Source: Chaenocephalus aceratus (Eukaryota; Chordata; Actinopteri; Perciformes; Channichthyidae). From it: DNA of 64,000 nucleotides. A program made the translations under genes and the position numbers. The stretch's first letter is position 1, and each line of letters begins with the position of its first letter. Of the stretch, positions 50,455 to 63,156 are shown piece after piece. The DNA lies in the NCBI GenBank assembly GCA_023974075.1, contig CM043792.1:21405154-21469153 (forward strand), given 5' to 3'. Below the pieces are notes generated by a model. The model saw nothing but the letters and a program-made list of their open reading frames with translations, was not told the DNA's origin and did no database searches.

Positions 50455-53400
50455 ACGACCAAATGGGTCGATTGTTTAAGAACCTTATTACGACCAAATA
50501 TGTCGTTTGTTCAAGCGCTTAATACGACCTATAATTACGTTTTAAAATTGTCGGCCTCTAGTGCTCCCGTTCAATGCAAACGTTACGGGTTGTTTATTCA
50601 CAAATAACCCTCTCTGTAAAATCCTAAATTGTAGGATAGTTTGGCCATTAAAACGCTTTATGATTAGATTTCTAGCGAGAAGTATATATTGTACTTTTAG
50701 AATCCACGTCCAGTCGATATGTAGGATCTATAGTTTGATAGATATTACGAAGATGATTTGAGGTTTCGTCAGGACAATGTGTATATGCGGCATGTAAAGT
50801 TACGGGTTGAAAACAGTATTTCCGGTCTGGCCGTTTTCATAATAAAACCAATGATCAAATGATTTAACAGTGATATCTGCACTACACATCCACTAAAAAA
50901 CATCAGTTTATCCTAGTTAATTATACGACATTAATTGGTTTAAATTCTGTTCAATGCTTTTGTGTTTTTCCCATAGGTTTTTCTCTTTCGATTCTGAGAG
51001 ACACCTTTCTGTTTTCAGAGGTTTTGATAGGCTAAAATCACGCCGCAATGCACGTCGGGATATGGTGTTTATGTGATATGAAATCGGAAAACATTCAAAA
51101 AATAATAATAAAACTTTATTCCGAGTGCTCTTGCTTTTCTCTTTGAAAGTCATCACATAATGGCATTGCAATACACGGTTCGGCTGCATTAAATATTACA
51201 GATCTGCCGTAGATATGTATTTATAGAGCCCTGATCAGAAGACCTTTTGACAAACTGGAAGAGATGCCGCCAAAACTGAATACGTGACGTGGACCATACA
51301 TATATCAACAATTAAACAACATCTTCCATTTCTTTTCACACAATACGTCTCCTTGCAGTATCAACACTAATTCGGCTGACTTTTATATTTGATCCAATTA
51401 GTAGATAGGCTGTGTTTACACCATAAAGGTGCACAGCTGATATAAAGGGACTTTTTTGTAGTTTTTAAAGATATTACTGATTTTCTGAACTACCTTTCCA
51501 ACTCCTCATGCAGTTGACTGTTACAGGTCTATACAAGTTCATGGTACAATGCATAAGCTTCACATCGAGAGACTGAAACTGTATTTTCCTTTAACGTTCT
51601 GTTTTAATTTCCCAATAAAGTTTATAGTCATATTATGTACGATATTATTATGTTGTATTAACTAGACCACTGGTCTAAACCGCACCTCCTAGTGGTTAAA
51701 GCACGTTATTGAATTTAGTTGTAGAATAAGTTATATTTGATGAAAACATTTAAATATTAAGAGTAGCCTACATACAAAATAGGGGTCAATGATAGAAATA
51801 TAGAATGGAAAATATCAAGAAGATACTGTAGTGATCTCTACAATAAAACAATTTAGTGCAGGACGTCCAAAGATATTAACAGGAGGATGTGCAAAACAGA
51901 CAAACTGATAAGGCTGAATTTTACTCAGGTGTAACTAAAGTCTGATTTAAGGGTTGTTTATATTTCACATCATTAATCAGAATCTGCAAAGTAACAAAAA
52001 TAAATGTAGTAGAGTAAAAATACCAGGTTAACCTCTGAATTGTAGTGGAGTAGAACAAAGTAGTACATGCTGCTGTAACAAAAACATTTCCCAACTTGGG
52101 ATCAATAAAGTATATCTTATCTTATCTTAAGATGATCGATGGCTACTGCCATATTTGCAAAATTTGCCTCTGAACCTTGACAAGTGCATGTTTCCGGCTT
52201 ATCAATGAACAACAGGAGGGGTAGACATAAAACCATCTGTTAAATAAAGCTCTTCTGACCTTAGTTGTCATGTGGGTATATTATTTCACCATTTATTAAT
52301 TATATGTTTTACAATTGATAACACCACTGTGTTTCGTATCCCCTAAACCTCCAGGGTGTACACGTTTAATACTGCCAACTTCTAATTGTGGGAAATACGA
52401 AAACGTCTTAGAAAGAGACGTGCCATATATTGCGAAACACACAATAGCCAGCATGTGTAGTTCTGGGGGGGGGGGGGAGGGAAGCTGGAGCCGGGGGCTG
52501 GACCCGTCCAATTCCAGTTTTGGAAAGTCTGCCGTGGTTCCATTCCATTTCAAAGAGCTGTTTGACAGCGTAACCTTGTCGCACTGCCACTCCAACATCC
52601 AATCACAGGGCTTGATGACTAATCACGGGGTTTGTAAAGCAAGGCGGATGTTGTAGTCCCAAACGATAGCTGGGGATTCTGGGTAGTGTAGTGTATTCGG
52701 AAACTGTAGTGTCTAAACTCCTAAACAACTATTTGTTTCTCTGACTCGAAGGTTAAAAACACAAAAGCATTGTACACCATTTAAACCAATCAATATTGTG
52801 TAATTAACAAGGATAAACTAATGTTTTTTAGTGGATGAGTAATGCAGATATCACTGTGTAATCATTTGACAGTGAGGGGAATATATCCGGTTTTATTATG
52901 AAAACTTCGAGACCGGAAATACTGTTTTCACCCACGCTAATTTTACATGGAAGCTGCCGCATATACACGTTATCCTGGCGAGACCTCAAATCATCTTCGT
53001 AATATCTATCAAACTATAGATCCTACACTTCCACTGGACGTGGATTCTAAAAGTACATTATAAAACGGACAAGTCAAATCAAGCAATCTGATTGGTTCTT
53101 AGCCGTGATATACTGAGCGTATACCACGGGTAGAATTGTAAGTTACTTTTCACAACAAGTCAGTATCCCTCCGCGTCTGAGAAAAACAGTATACCGTTAG
53201 GCTGAAAAGCAAACTGCCTGCAGTTTGCTTTTCGACCCTCCGCTTCGCGTCGGGCCGAACCACGCCCCTTAGCTGTGATATAATGAGCATATACCACGGC
53301 CTGTCGTGAGCTATTGCTTAAATATACACTTCTCGCTAGAAATCTAATCAAAAAGCATTTTAATGGCCAAACTGTTCTACAATTTAGGATTTTCCAGAGA

Positions 53401-53521
53401 GGGTTATTTGTAAATAAACGGGAGCATGTTGTTTCTTACACGACCACTAGAGGTGCTACACTTTAAAACGTGGCTATGGGTCGTAATCTAAGGTGCTTAA
53501 ACAATCGACCTATTTGGTCGT
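50455..53521. mobile_element. Long-inverted-terminus element Y in the hid1 intron
   Basis: Left end ACGACCAAATGGGTCGATTG and right end inverse with one mismatch. The inverted arms extend about 500 bp (to about 50960 on the left and from about 52765 on the right); the right arm is lengthened by a MITE near 53060-53325. The core, about 51040-52720, is the reverse complement of the core of element X, although the arms of X and Y differ. A poly-G run lies at about 52468. No transposase. Confidence 0.8.
53060..53325. mobile_element. Small MITE inside the right arm of element Y
   Basis: The left arm of Y lacks this stretch, so it is an insertion. It carries AGCCGTGATATACTGAGCGT..CCACGG and, 170 bp on, AGCTGTGATATAATGAGCAT..CCACGGC, plus an inverted pair around GCAAACTGCCTGCAGTTTGC. 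Confidence 0.6.
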
Positions 53522-54652
53522 TTTTTGTAGGAGGACAGGCTGTCAGTACCTGGTATAGCAACCAGGCTGGTCTTCAGTGTGCCAGGCTCTGCCGGCACAG
53601 CAGGGTGTGAGCCTTCCATGGATACAGTCTCCTGAGAGCTGGTGCGGGAGATGATATCCGGAGTCTTCCTCTTCCTCTGCAAACCCTTCTGGATGGAGGA
53701 GGCCTATATTTTGAGCCTCACCCTTCAGATTCAGATTTCTACATTTACATGAGATGGTCCTTTGTCTTTGGCACTAGTAAAACAGCACTCAGACAACATA
53801 AATGCACAATACACGAACAAATTGCATCTTAAAGTCAAAAAGCGACTAAATGGCAGTCATAATAAAAGTGCTCAGTGACATTTTCGTTGACTTGCGTGTA
53901 GTCCATTGAAATAGCCTATCATGGCACGGGAGTTTATTAATGATATTGGTTTATAATGATGATAAAAATGTGTAGATTTGTTTGTGATTTAAACTGTATT
54001 GGATTTGTCCATATCTGATTCTGCAAAAAAAGCATTCATCCTGTTTTCTCATAGAGGTAGGCTACCAGGATCATGCATGAAAAAAAAATAAACTTGGAAC
54101 GCATCTATGGAAGCAAACAAGAGACAGAAGTATTTGAATTGTATCAGACACCGAATTTATAGCATTGAAAATAATTACTTTGAAAATCATGTATCTGAAT
54201 GTTTTTGCTCCGAATTTACCTATGTGAAATAAAAATGTAAAAATTCAAGTGAAAAAAATTAGAATGTTCAAATTCAGATCCCAAAAATTCAAGTGAAAAA
54301 AATTCGACGTCAAAAAATTCGGTGTATAAAATTCGATGTCCAAAATTGCGATGCAGCATCATCCGGGCTACTCAGACAGGAAAACCAATCGAGCCCTAAT
54401 GCAATCAAACCGACTTCTGGCCTATCAGAGCACGGCTTTGTCAGTCATGTGATCACAACAACCCGGGAGAAAAATGACGGAGAACAGCAGGGCTCGCCAC
54501 TCGGATAAGTAGTCAGTTTGTGCTCTTTATTTTACAAGCAGTGAGGGCTCGACAGCATTTGTATCTTACATTAGCTAAATGAGTGAAGTAGCCTTGTTGT
54601 TAGCAAGCTCCGTAGTTATCATTAATTGAAGTGAATCACAACGTTACCGTGT

Positions 54653-54683
<31 letters not shown>

Positions 54684-55628
54684 GGGTGGGGGGGTGACGG
54701 TTTGCAAAGTAACGTAACGATCACTTCGGTTAGATAAGTCAAGTAGACACTACACTATACGAAATACTCTCTTGCAAAAGCCCTGCATTTAAACATGTTA
54801 ATGTTACTTTAGTAAAAGTATGCTAGTATAATTAGGAAAGTGTTGTTAAAGTCGACACAAGTTATACTATTATATCATTTGTTTTATTGTTATTACCGAT
54901 GCACGAGTTGACTTAACTGTTGTAGTTGAAGCTCATTTTGAACAATGAGCTAACTAATGATTACTTTCATAATGGTTTAATGTGCTGACTATGTTCTACA
55001 TTAATAGATCAAGGTCTGGTTTGTTCAAACTCTCAAAATAGTAGGACATGCTGTCATAATTACCCAGAGTCCGAAGTGACACCTTTACAATGTTAAAGCT
55101 GTTAGATAAATGTAGTAATGTAAAAACTAAAATATTCAAGATAGTTTAGTGGAAAAGAGAATGTTTTAAAAAAAAGTTACTAAAACAAAATCTCTTGTTT
55201 TGGACTGACAGTAATGATTCAAGAAATAGTAGATAAATAAATACACACACATCTGATTTGTTGTGGATGCAACACAACAAATGGTGCTCTTACCTGTGAT
55301 GCCTCCTCCAAACATTATAACCAGACTATCATTCAAACTATAAGTAACAGTTCTGTACTTGACTTTAGACAAACAATTCAAAAGACAAAATCAACACAAT
55401 TTATTGAAAGACCAATCTTTATTTTACGGTGCCTCTCCTTTTGTTTGTATTATTAAACCCTGTCAATCTAAAAAACTGAGCAACTCAACAGTTAACTTTA
55501 CACTATTTGTTCCCCTCTCATATTCACAGGATGGATGATTAGAGACCTTGGGGGAGACCTCAGCTTTATGAACGTCCTGTCTGTTGGTTTGGCCAGAGAG
55601 GGCTGAGGGTCTTTCCCTGCGAGGAGGA

Positions 55629-56667
55629 CCTGGGGGGTATACTACGAAGCAGGTTTTTCGCTTAGCTGGCTAAATTCAGGGAAAACTCTGGGTTTCCGGT
55701 CCTACGAAGCTGGTTCTCTTTTTAGCAGGCTAGATCTCCATGGTAACTTATGCTGTGCTGCTAACCTGCTCCGGAGCAGGTTAGGTTGCAGGCTAAGAGC
55801 TCAACTCAGTGAAAGCACCGCCTGCTGACCAATCAGAGCTCAGTGTGCGGAGTTTAAAGCGATCAAGTCATATTACAGGAGAAAGGAAATACAGAAAAGC
55901 TGCCGTTGCAGGAAAGACGGCCGGCAGAAATCACCGACTGTGTGAACGTGAACATTAATAGAATATCACCTCCATCTTCAGAGCAATCTGACTATTATAA
56001 CATTAGCGTTAACAAAGCTAACTTAAATATCTGCCACGACATAAGTAACCGGATCAGAGTAACATTAAGTACAGTCCGCGGCATATCACTTCATAATGTA
56101 TCATATATCTCCTTATCTGAGTCAGCTGAGCCGTATCTGGCCGTGCAACACTCACAGTGTCACAGACTGTATGCAGAAGTATTATTTTAAGCAACACATT
56201 AAGTTGAGGAAACACTCGAGACAAATGTAATGAAAGTCAGATGGTGTTTTAGACGGGCAGTGATATCATAAACCTGTTAATGTACGCATTCAAACACTTG
56301 TTCTGTTCCCAGCTGTATGCACCTTGCAGGTGCAGCTCTGAGGCTTTGATCCTGGATAAAGTGTTTAAGGATGTTTAAAGTTTAACTTCTTCATATGTCT
56401 AATATTATAGTTGACTTTTCATTCAGGAAGTATGACGCTGCGCTGTCAGTAGGTTCTCCATGTTTGTGATTGGTCGAATGCTCCAGATACCACCCCTCAT
56501 GTGAACGCGCACCTAACTAGATAGGACACGGCTGGCTTGAGCGATCCACTTGATAACCCGCGTCGTAGTACCGTTTAGCGAGAGCGCGTATGTTTTGGAT
56601 TAGGCCAACCGGCTAACTCCAACATATCCAGGTTAGGTTGAACCAGGTTCGTAGTATAGGCCCCAGG
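55629..56667. mobile_element. Nested element with TATACTACGAA termini
   Basis: CCTGGGG..TATACTACGAA.C.GGTT at the left pairs with AACC.GGTTCGTAGTATA..CCCCAGG at the right. Flanking purine-rich sequence (GAGGAGGACCTG) resumes beyond. Termini of this type are common in fish genomes. It contains a frame at 55906-56190 with no family likeness. Non-autonomous. Confidence 0.65.
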
Positions 56668-59569
56668 CCTGAGGGAGGAGGACCTGCACCAGCTGCACCT
56701 ACAGAACTTAGCCCATGCTGGGCATAGCTGTTACTTTATTTGACAAAATGTGTTTACTTAATCAATTAACAGATTAACATTTAGTGTAACTTATGTATAT
56801 TATTTCATTTTTATTTAAAAAAAATTGTGATGGTTCATGCTTGATAACTTTTAGTTCACATTTCAATAAATTGTATTTGCACTCCTTTTGTCCGTTATTC
56901 TTACTGAAAATGTTAAGTTACACATTCACATCTGACTGAAGATTGGCACCATTTATTTGGGTATATCCAGTCTCTGATAGTTACGTTATTATGAGAGTGC
57001 TCCGTTTGATTCTGAAATTGTATATATTTATATAAATATATACATAGGCTATGTGTGTGTATATGTCCGCATCTGTAGCCTGTTATTGTCTCATTATACC
57101 GCACTGTGAATGAATCAAAGTAAATATATAAGTGGTCATGAACACATCTGTCCGTCAGACAGAGGCTGCTGCCTCCTGTCATCATTAATGGACATCTCTT
57201 TAAAATGACCGCTCAGAGGAGTTCTCATTTCTCTAACCGCCTGCTGCTTCCCCTCCTCTCTCCTCGGTTCTCCTCCTCTCTCCTCGGTTCCCCTCCTTGG
57301 CTCCTCCGCTCGCATCTCCTGTGGGCGGGACTAAGTCTCGAGGAGGGCAATTAGTGAAATGAGAAAGGGCCTAAGTGTCTCTTAGTGAATGTCCTGTACT
57401 GCTCTTAAATCTCATCACATCAGCTTCTCCTTTCCCTCTTGGATGTTCTTCTGGACCCTCAGAGAAAGAGAACATAGTGAAGCAGTCCTGTCTCTCAGGC
57501 GTGTCCTTTCCTAACAGAAATATCAAAAAACATATTATTGCAGAGTAAGTGTGTTATTTAAGAAAGAGGTGTGTTTGTTTGTTCAGCGGCTATAAATATA
57601 ATGATTTTTTTATTTTAATGTGTTTTTTTAAATCCAACAGTGTACTACAAAAATAATCAGATTATGAATAACTGTTATCAAAACTTAGTGCAACTGTTGA
57701 AGCTTGCTCTGTTCGGTTGTCTCACTGAAATAATCACTTTTAACATGTTGTTTTACAGTCAGTATGCAGAGACAAAGGGTCGCAGTTCTCACTATGTTCA
57801 ATCATATTGCCTTAAATACATTGAAATGTGAAAGTTGAACAAAAAAGTGATGTTGCTTGGTAAATTGTAAATGTAACCTTTAGCTAAGAAAGTGCACTCA
57901 ACATCACTGATGTGCAGGTGATCTAGTATTCAGTCATGTTTAATGGCATGTGTATCAGTGTATTAGAGTCATTACTTTATGCATTCTTTGTAAAGTATGA
58001 AAAAGGTATACCTTGGAATCCGTGCTGAAGTTCTCTGCTGTTCGGAGTCCAGATCTGTCTCTCCTCCTCTGGTCCAGCCTGTCTGGATCACCTTGAGGAC
58101 ACTTTGAACAAACAGATGTAAAGTTACATGCGTGGGTTACAGACTTCTTTACATGCAAACTACTTTTTATCTTCTTTTAAAAACAGGTCATAATCTTATT
58201 GTTATACTTAAGAAATTGCTGGATATCACAGTCCTCATACTGTATCAGTTTGATTGAGTATTATTGTGCAGGTCCTTTTTATTTTACTGTTACTTTGAAT
58301 GAGTTTTTAATAAGTCAGTCAAATTAATTTGTTTTCATATGCCATATTCATATGCATCACACACGTAAGGGTAAGACACAAACCTATTGAACAAATGCAA
58401 TGGATCAGCTTAATTTTCACTGAAGTCACACATAACGTAATGTCTAATATTTAAACAAATAATTTCCTTGTCACTAAAGCATTGACTACGCTATTCATCA
58501 TCCTTAAATGCAGGCATTAAGTTACATGTTCTGTTCTACAGCCACGATGAGGCTGTTTCTCAAGTGTGAGGATAATACAATTAAAGGAGGCAGTGGTAAT
58601 AATAATATTAAAAACAACAATGTTTGTGTCGTTCGTCGGATAGACGGTTAGCTGCAATAAATAACTCCAGTTCAACAAACCATATTACAATATCTAAGGG
58701 AGCGTTATTTCTGGACCATCTTGAAATGTGACGTTCATACTTTAAAGATACACACATTTCATTGTGAGGTTGATTTAATATACACTAAGCCTCTCTTCAA
58801 CAATACGTTGACGTTAGCTAGTCTATTGTATGCTATAGTAGAGCACAGAGCCCTAGAGATACTAATCTAATCTTATTATCTCTCTATGGCTCTGGTAGAG
58901 CATAGCGAATTTAAACGAACCTTAACAATGCATACAGTAACCTAACTATCTAACGTACAAGGATGACCTTATTTTAGCAACCTCGCACAGAAGCCTTCTG
59001 GTATACAGTAGCATCCCACTTAATGTTATACACTCTTGGATGCTACGCATAGCATCGTTAGCACAGATGGAGCTACGATTGCTCAAATGCCAACCCAACT
59101 CTAAACATTCATTAACGTTAGCTTAATAAAAACACCAGTAACATAACATAAGTACTTTATGTACTTTATGCAGGGTTGACTTACCGAAGAAACTTCATTC
59201 ACGGTCGGTCTATTTTAACCGCAGATAAATCCTATATTTGCATGACGAATAGTCCACCAGGAGCCAACACAACAAACACGGCCGAGTTCAAGTAGTGTTC
59301 TCCTCATGAGCTGAGCCGCTGTAGCATCACGGAGCCAATGGAGCTAACGGAGCTAGCCGTGAGACAGAGGAGCCAGGAGAAGCAGCCCTGTTGTCATGAA
59401 GGGGGAATCTAACTATATACAGAATATGTTTTTGTGGATCCAGCTGAGGCTAGAAACATGTTCATTTTCTGATGTTAAGTTGGACATTTTAACATAGGGT
59501 CTACGAGAATTGCTCCCATATGCATCCATCGCCTACAGTTTGCAGCATTGAGCTTCACAGCACTGTCCC
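56668..59569. other. Remaining interior of the 5.8 kb insertion
   Basis: No gene recognised. The minus-strand stretch at about 58018-58100, rich in Arg/Asp/Gln codons, has possible splice sites, but no partner exon was found. Near 59330, GC-rich sequence with AGCTAACGGAGCTAGCC repeats resembles promoters of fish transposons. Confidence 0.4.
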
Positions 59570-60357
59570 CCAGAAGTCGGGTTGATTGCATTCGGGCTCG
59601 ATTGCTTATCCTGTCTGAGTAGCCCGGATGATGCTGCATCGCAATTTTTGACGTCGAATTCTATACACCGAATTTTTTTACATCGAATTTTAAACACCGA
59701 AATATTTGACGTCGAATTTTTTTTACTTGAATTTTTGGGATCTGAATTTCAACATTTTTATTTCACATAGGTAAATTCGGAGCAAAAAACATTCAGATAC
59801 ATGATTTTCAAAGTAATTATTTTCAATGCTATAAATTCGGTGTCTGATCAAATTCAAATACTTCTGTCTCTTGTTTGCTTCCATACACACCCTCATTGAA
59901 AATGAACGCCACCTGAGGCAAGATGTCTGCACTTGCGAAATAATCCCTTACTTGTACCCATAAGAAATACATGTTTTTCCTGTTTACATAAAATAACAAA
60001 GTACTTTTCCAGACGGGAGTTGACTTGGTAGTGACGATCGGAACTTCCCATGATAAATATTTGTTTGGGCTGCACTGTGCGTTCGACGGCGCGAGACAAT
60101 AAGTAATCAGCTGAAACTCATTACACCTGTTCATTTAGGTTAGGCTACTGCTACTGGTGGTGAGCGAGCTTTGTGTGCACTCCACCAGCAGGGAGAATAA
60201 CACTTATTTCATGAATTACAACGCCCAGTGTGTTTTCTCAAACCATATGCATTTCATCGTTGAAATGATATAAACAGGTCCGGGTGTCCTGAGACCTTTT
60301 CCTGCTTTTTAGTCGCGTACAGGCCCAGTTTGGCCGGACAGACATGTAGCTCGACAA

Positions 60358-63156
60358 ATGTTCCGGACCAGCAACAAACTTTTCTCTAGGTAAATTTGTG
60401 GGGGAGCCGATGTATTTTCCTACTTTTTATATTAAACTGGGCCGAGTATAGGTTCAGAGGACTATCCCTGAAATGTTTTAATATCATATTATGAGTCTGG
60501 GGTCCAACGTATAACTATTGCTTTAAATGTTAAGTTAACTTGTAAATTGTAGGCCATGGATACTCTTTATGGTGCACGATTGAATTACAATTTAAATGCG
60601 ATCCAATACATTATCTGATCAATCCACATTCTACATAAAGGAATATTCTAACTTTTTTCTTTTGACACTGTCAGATTAGTGTAATATGTTTGTTATTCTG
60701 GTCTGACTCATGTAACCCTACTGGACTCTATTTCATATTGAAATGTGTATTGGATATTCTAATGCCCTTTTGTTTGTAAAGGAGACGATTGACTAAACTT
60801 GGAGGATGAGTCCAATAATTTAATTTATAAGTGGAAATTATTTGCATGTTTAGAGATTCTGTGTATTTTAATGAAGAAGGAGTGGGGGCCGTTTTCAAGA
60901 GATCATTTAACTTTCTTTTTTAAAAATAAACCTTCAATCTTAGAAATATTGAGGCTGAAAATATTTCAGTGAAGGCTCATAAATTGTATTTTGTTGTCAG
61001 CTGGTAACTGGTCTTTTTTTTTTACTTGTTTTCTTTTGTAGAAAAACTCTAAATGATGTTGTGGAGGCCCATCCATCCAACATGGAGACAGCAGCACAGA
61101 TGGACAACATCCAACATTTGACCAGTCCTTCCCATAATACCAGTGTTAGGGACAGCATTCACCATATTGAGGAAGTGATGGAGAGGGCCCACCATGGTGG
61201 TGGATGGCTGTATGGCATTATCTGCATCAACATCCTGATCCTGGGCTGCGCTCTGGTTAGCGGAAGTGCCTTCAACAGTGTGGCCATTACTGCTGTACAC
61301 CGGCAAATCTTCCTCATCATTCTCCTACTCCTCACAATGTCGTGGATGCTGTTTCACACAGTCTTCACCTCACGAAAGGATGAGGCTGTTTCGTTCAGAG
61401 ATGGCCATGCAGGGCCTGCATGGCTCCGAGGTCAGTTCATTCTTGGTTTAGGTTTTAGGTGAATGTCATTTCAAGATTGAATCACTTTAATGTTTTTGTT
61501 CCAGCTGGACTTCTACTGTTTGGACTTCTCAGTCTCATCATGGACATCTTCAAGATTGCCATCGCTGTGGGCTACCTTCACTGTGACTCTGCTGTTAAAG
61601 TTGCATTTCCTGTTGTCCAAGCTGTGTTTCTATTTGTCCAGGTTGTTTTTATTTTAAAAACGTTATGTTAATGTTTTGCAAGAACACGCAATCTGTTGAT
61701 GAGTTGGGAAAACTGAACAAAACCCTGTTTGCTTTTAAGACATATTTCCTGTGGATTCATGTGAAGGACTGTGTGCAGCAACACACACATTTGACACGGT
61801 AAATAATTTTCTTTATTCATCAGAAAATATACCTATTCTTGCTGCACACTCATGTTTTCATTCTTCCAGATGTGGGCTTGCTCTTACGCTTTCAACTAAC
61901 CTGGTGGTATGGATGGCAGCCGTCACTGAGGAATCTCTTCACCAGACTGACATTCCTGATCTAAACTACAATGTCTCACCAAGGATGCACAGAGGTATTT
62001 CAAGATGGGTTTATGTTCAAGTCTTTCAGATTTATTTTAGCATCAATAAGAGAAAAATAACTTAATCTTCCATTTCAGCCAGCGTTGTCAATAAGAAGTG
62101 TAATTGCAGTTACTCGGCATGCTACACCTTCAAAGAGGCCTCCTACTACCTGTATCCCTTCAACATAGAATACAGTCTCTTTGCTTCGGCTATGGCCTAC
62201 GTCATGTGGAAAAACGTTGGTCGGCTTGTGGACAATCACCGCCATCACAAGGTCAAGTTCCGCATAAAGGATGTGTGTTTGGGACCTTTGACCGGCGTCC
62301 TCCTGGTGGTGGCAGGACTTGCAACATTCATAGTGTACGAGGTGGACATAGAAACAGGGGATGTGACGAAAACAGACAAGGCTCTGCTGATCCATTTCAT
62401 CATGAATATAGTGATAGTGAGCATGATGTCCCTCTCCACTGTGATTGGCTGCATCATCTACAGGTTGGACCACAGGGAGCACGCATCTGAGAAGAATCCA
62501 ACCCGCAGCCTGGATGTGGGGCTGCTGGTGGGAGCCTCACTGGGGCAGTTCATCATCAGCTATTTCACTATCGTGGCAGTGGTGGCGATAGAAGCCAGAG
62601 GATATCTGAACGCCCTCAACCTGACCTGGGCCTTGCTCACAGTGCTACAGCTCAGCCTGCAGAATTACTTCATCATCGAAGGCCTCCATCGGGAGCCCTT
62701 CCATGTGATGCAGGAAGCGGCTCTGCACACAAACCCTCATGCTTTCCAGGAAAATCCAGAGATTATCATTGTTCAGGAAAGCCATAAGTCCAGCTACTTC
62801 CTGACTTCAAGCTGTGATAAGACTAGTTGGAAGAGAAGAGTACTAAAGGAAGTCTGTGCCTTTCTACTGCTTGCCAACATTATTGTAAGTTTAAGCTTAT
62901 TTTCTTTCATTGATTATATTGAAACAAACCAATGATCAGTAATGTTTCTGTTTTTTAAACGTGTCCTTATTTTCTTACTCTTCAGCTGTGGATCATGCCC
63001 GCCTTTGGTGCTCGTCCCCAGTTTGATCATCCCATAGAGATAAAATTCTACAACGTCTCAATGTGGACGGCCATTGTGAATATTGGACTTCCTTTTGGAA
63101 TCTTCTACCGTATACACTCTGTCGCCAGTCTCTTTGAGGTGTACATAATGTCGTAG
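60358..63156 (+). CDS. otop2: Otopetrin proton channel, otop2-like (copy C)
   Basis: Near-identical duplicate of copy B. Exons: 60358-60389, 61042-61430, 61505-61641, 61740-61798, 61870-61994, 62079-62884, 62986-63156; 1719 bp, 572 residues from the first usable in-frame ATG. A 10 bp deletion removed the start codon used by B and left ATG-TAG at 60344-60349. Translation could begin at 60358, equal to Met8 of B. The first donor is weaker (GTAAAT for GTAAGT), and exon 2 has an in-frame 6 bp insertion (two residues). I count 12 amino-acid substitutions and about 4 synonymous changes against B, for example G to R in exon 2, L to R in TSLKDE, and QFYK to KFYN near the C-terminus. No stop or frameshift in the body. 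Expression may be changed by the upstream 5.8 kb insertion. Confidence 0.85.

Larger units (their letters stand above)
42501..53688 (-). pseudogene. hid1: hid1 3'-terminal part, 5' end lost at duplication junction
   Basis: Six exons, transcript order: 53550-53688, 43231-43382, 43066-43152, 42887-42978, 42641-42799, 42501-42564; 693 bp, the last 230 residues, phases closing. Recognised as HID1 from LSWKSKLPLQTIMRLLQVLV, KFLQHGTLVGLLPVPHPIL, AMWFRTYMWGV and the end PIWYDTDVRLFEIQKM. HID1 is a myristoylated trans-Golgi protein needed for dense-core vesicle cargo sorting, about 790 residues in human, so roughly 70 percent is missing. About 11 bp upstream of the first exon present, sequence switches to the start of the repeated unit, so the 5' exons cannot be in cis. 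The intron 43383-53549 is about 10 kb, nearly all transposons. A complete copy may lie beyond the window, where the second unit continues. Confidence 0.85.
37361..53699 (+). repeat. Tandem duplication, first unit (about 16.3 kb)
   Basis: Sequence from 37361 (AGGCCTATATTTTGAGCC) reappears from 53700 and the match continues, interrupted by an insertion, to the window end. The unit holds otop2-like B and the truncated hid1. Junction bases before 53700 (CTGGATGGAGG) and before 37361 (CTGGAAG) share only a few bases. Confidence 0.9.
54106..59885. mobile_element. 5.8 kb inverted-terminus insertion upstream of otop2 copy C
   Basis: Absent from the first unit, where GAACGCACCCTC is continuous. Left end TATGGAAGCAAACAAGAGAC and its exact inverse at the right. 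Arms of about 315 bp (54106-54420 and 59570-59885), rich in AATTCGACGTC-like repeats. The interior contains another element (55629-56667), a GT microsatellite (54657-54684) and no recognisable transposase. A clean target duplication was not found. Family not identified. Confidence 0.8.

Noticed and set aside
55906..56190. 94-codon frame inside the TATACTACGAA element
   Set aside because: Not similar to a known transposase domain; the size is plausible by chance in this composition.
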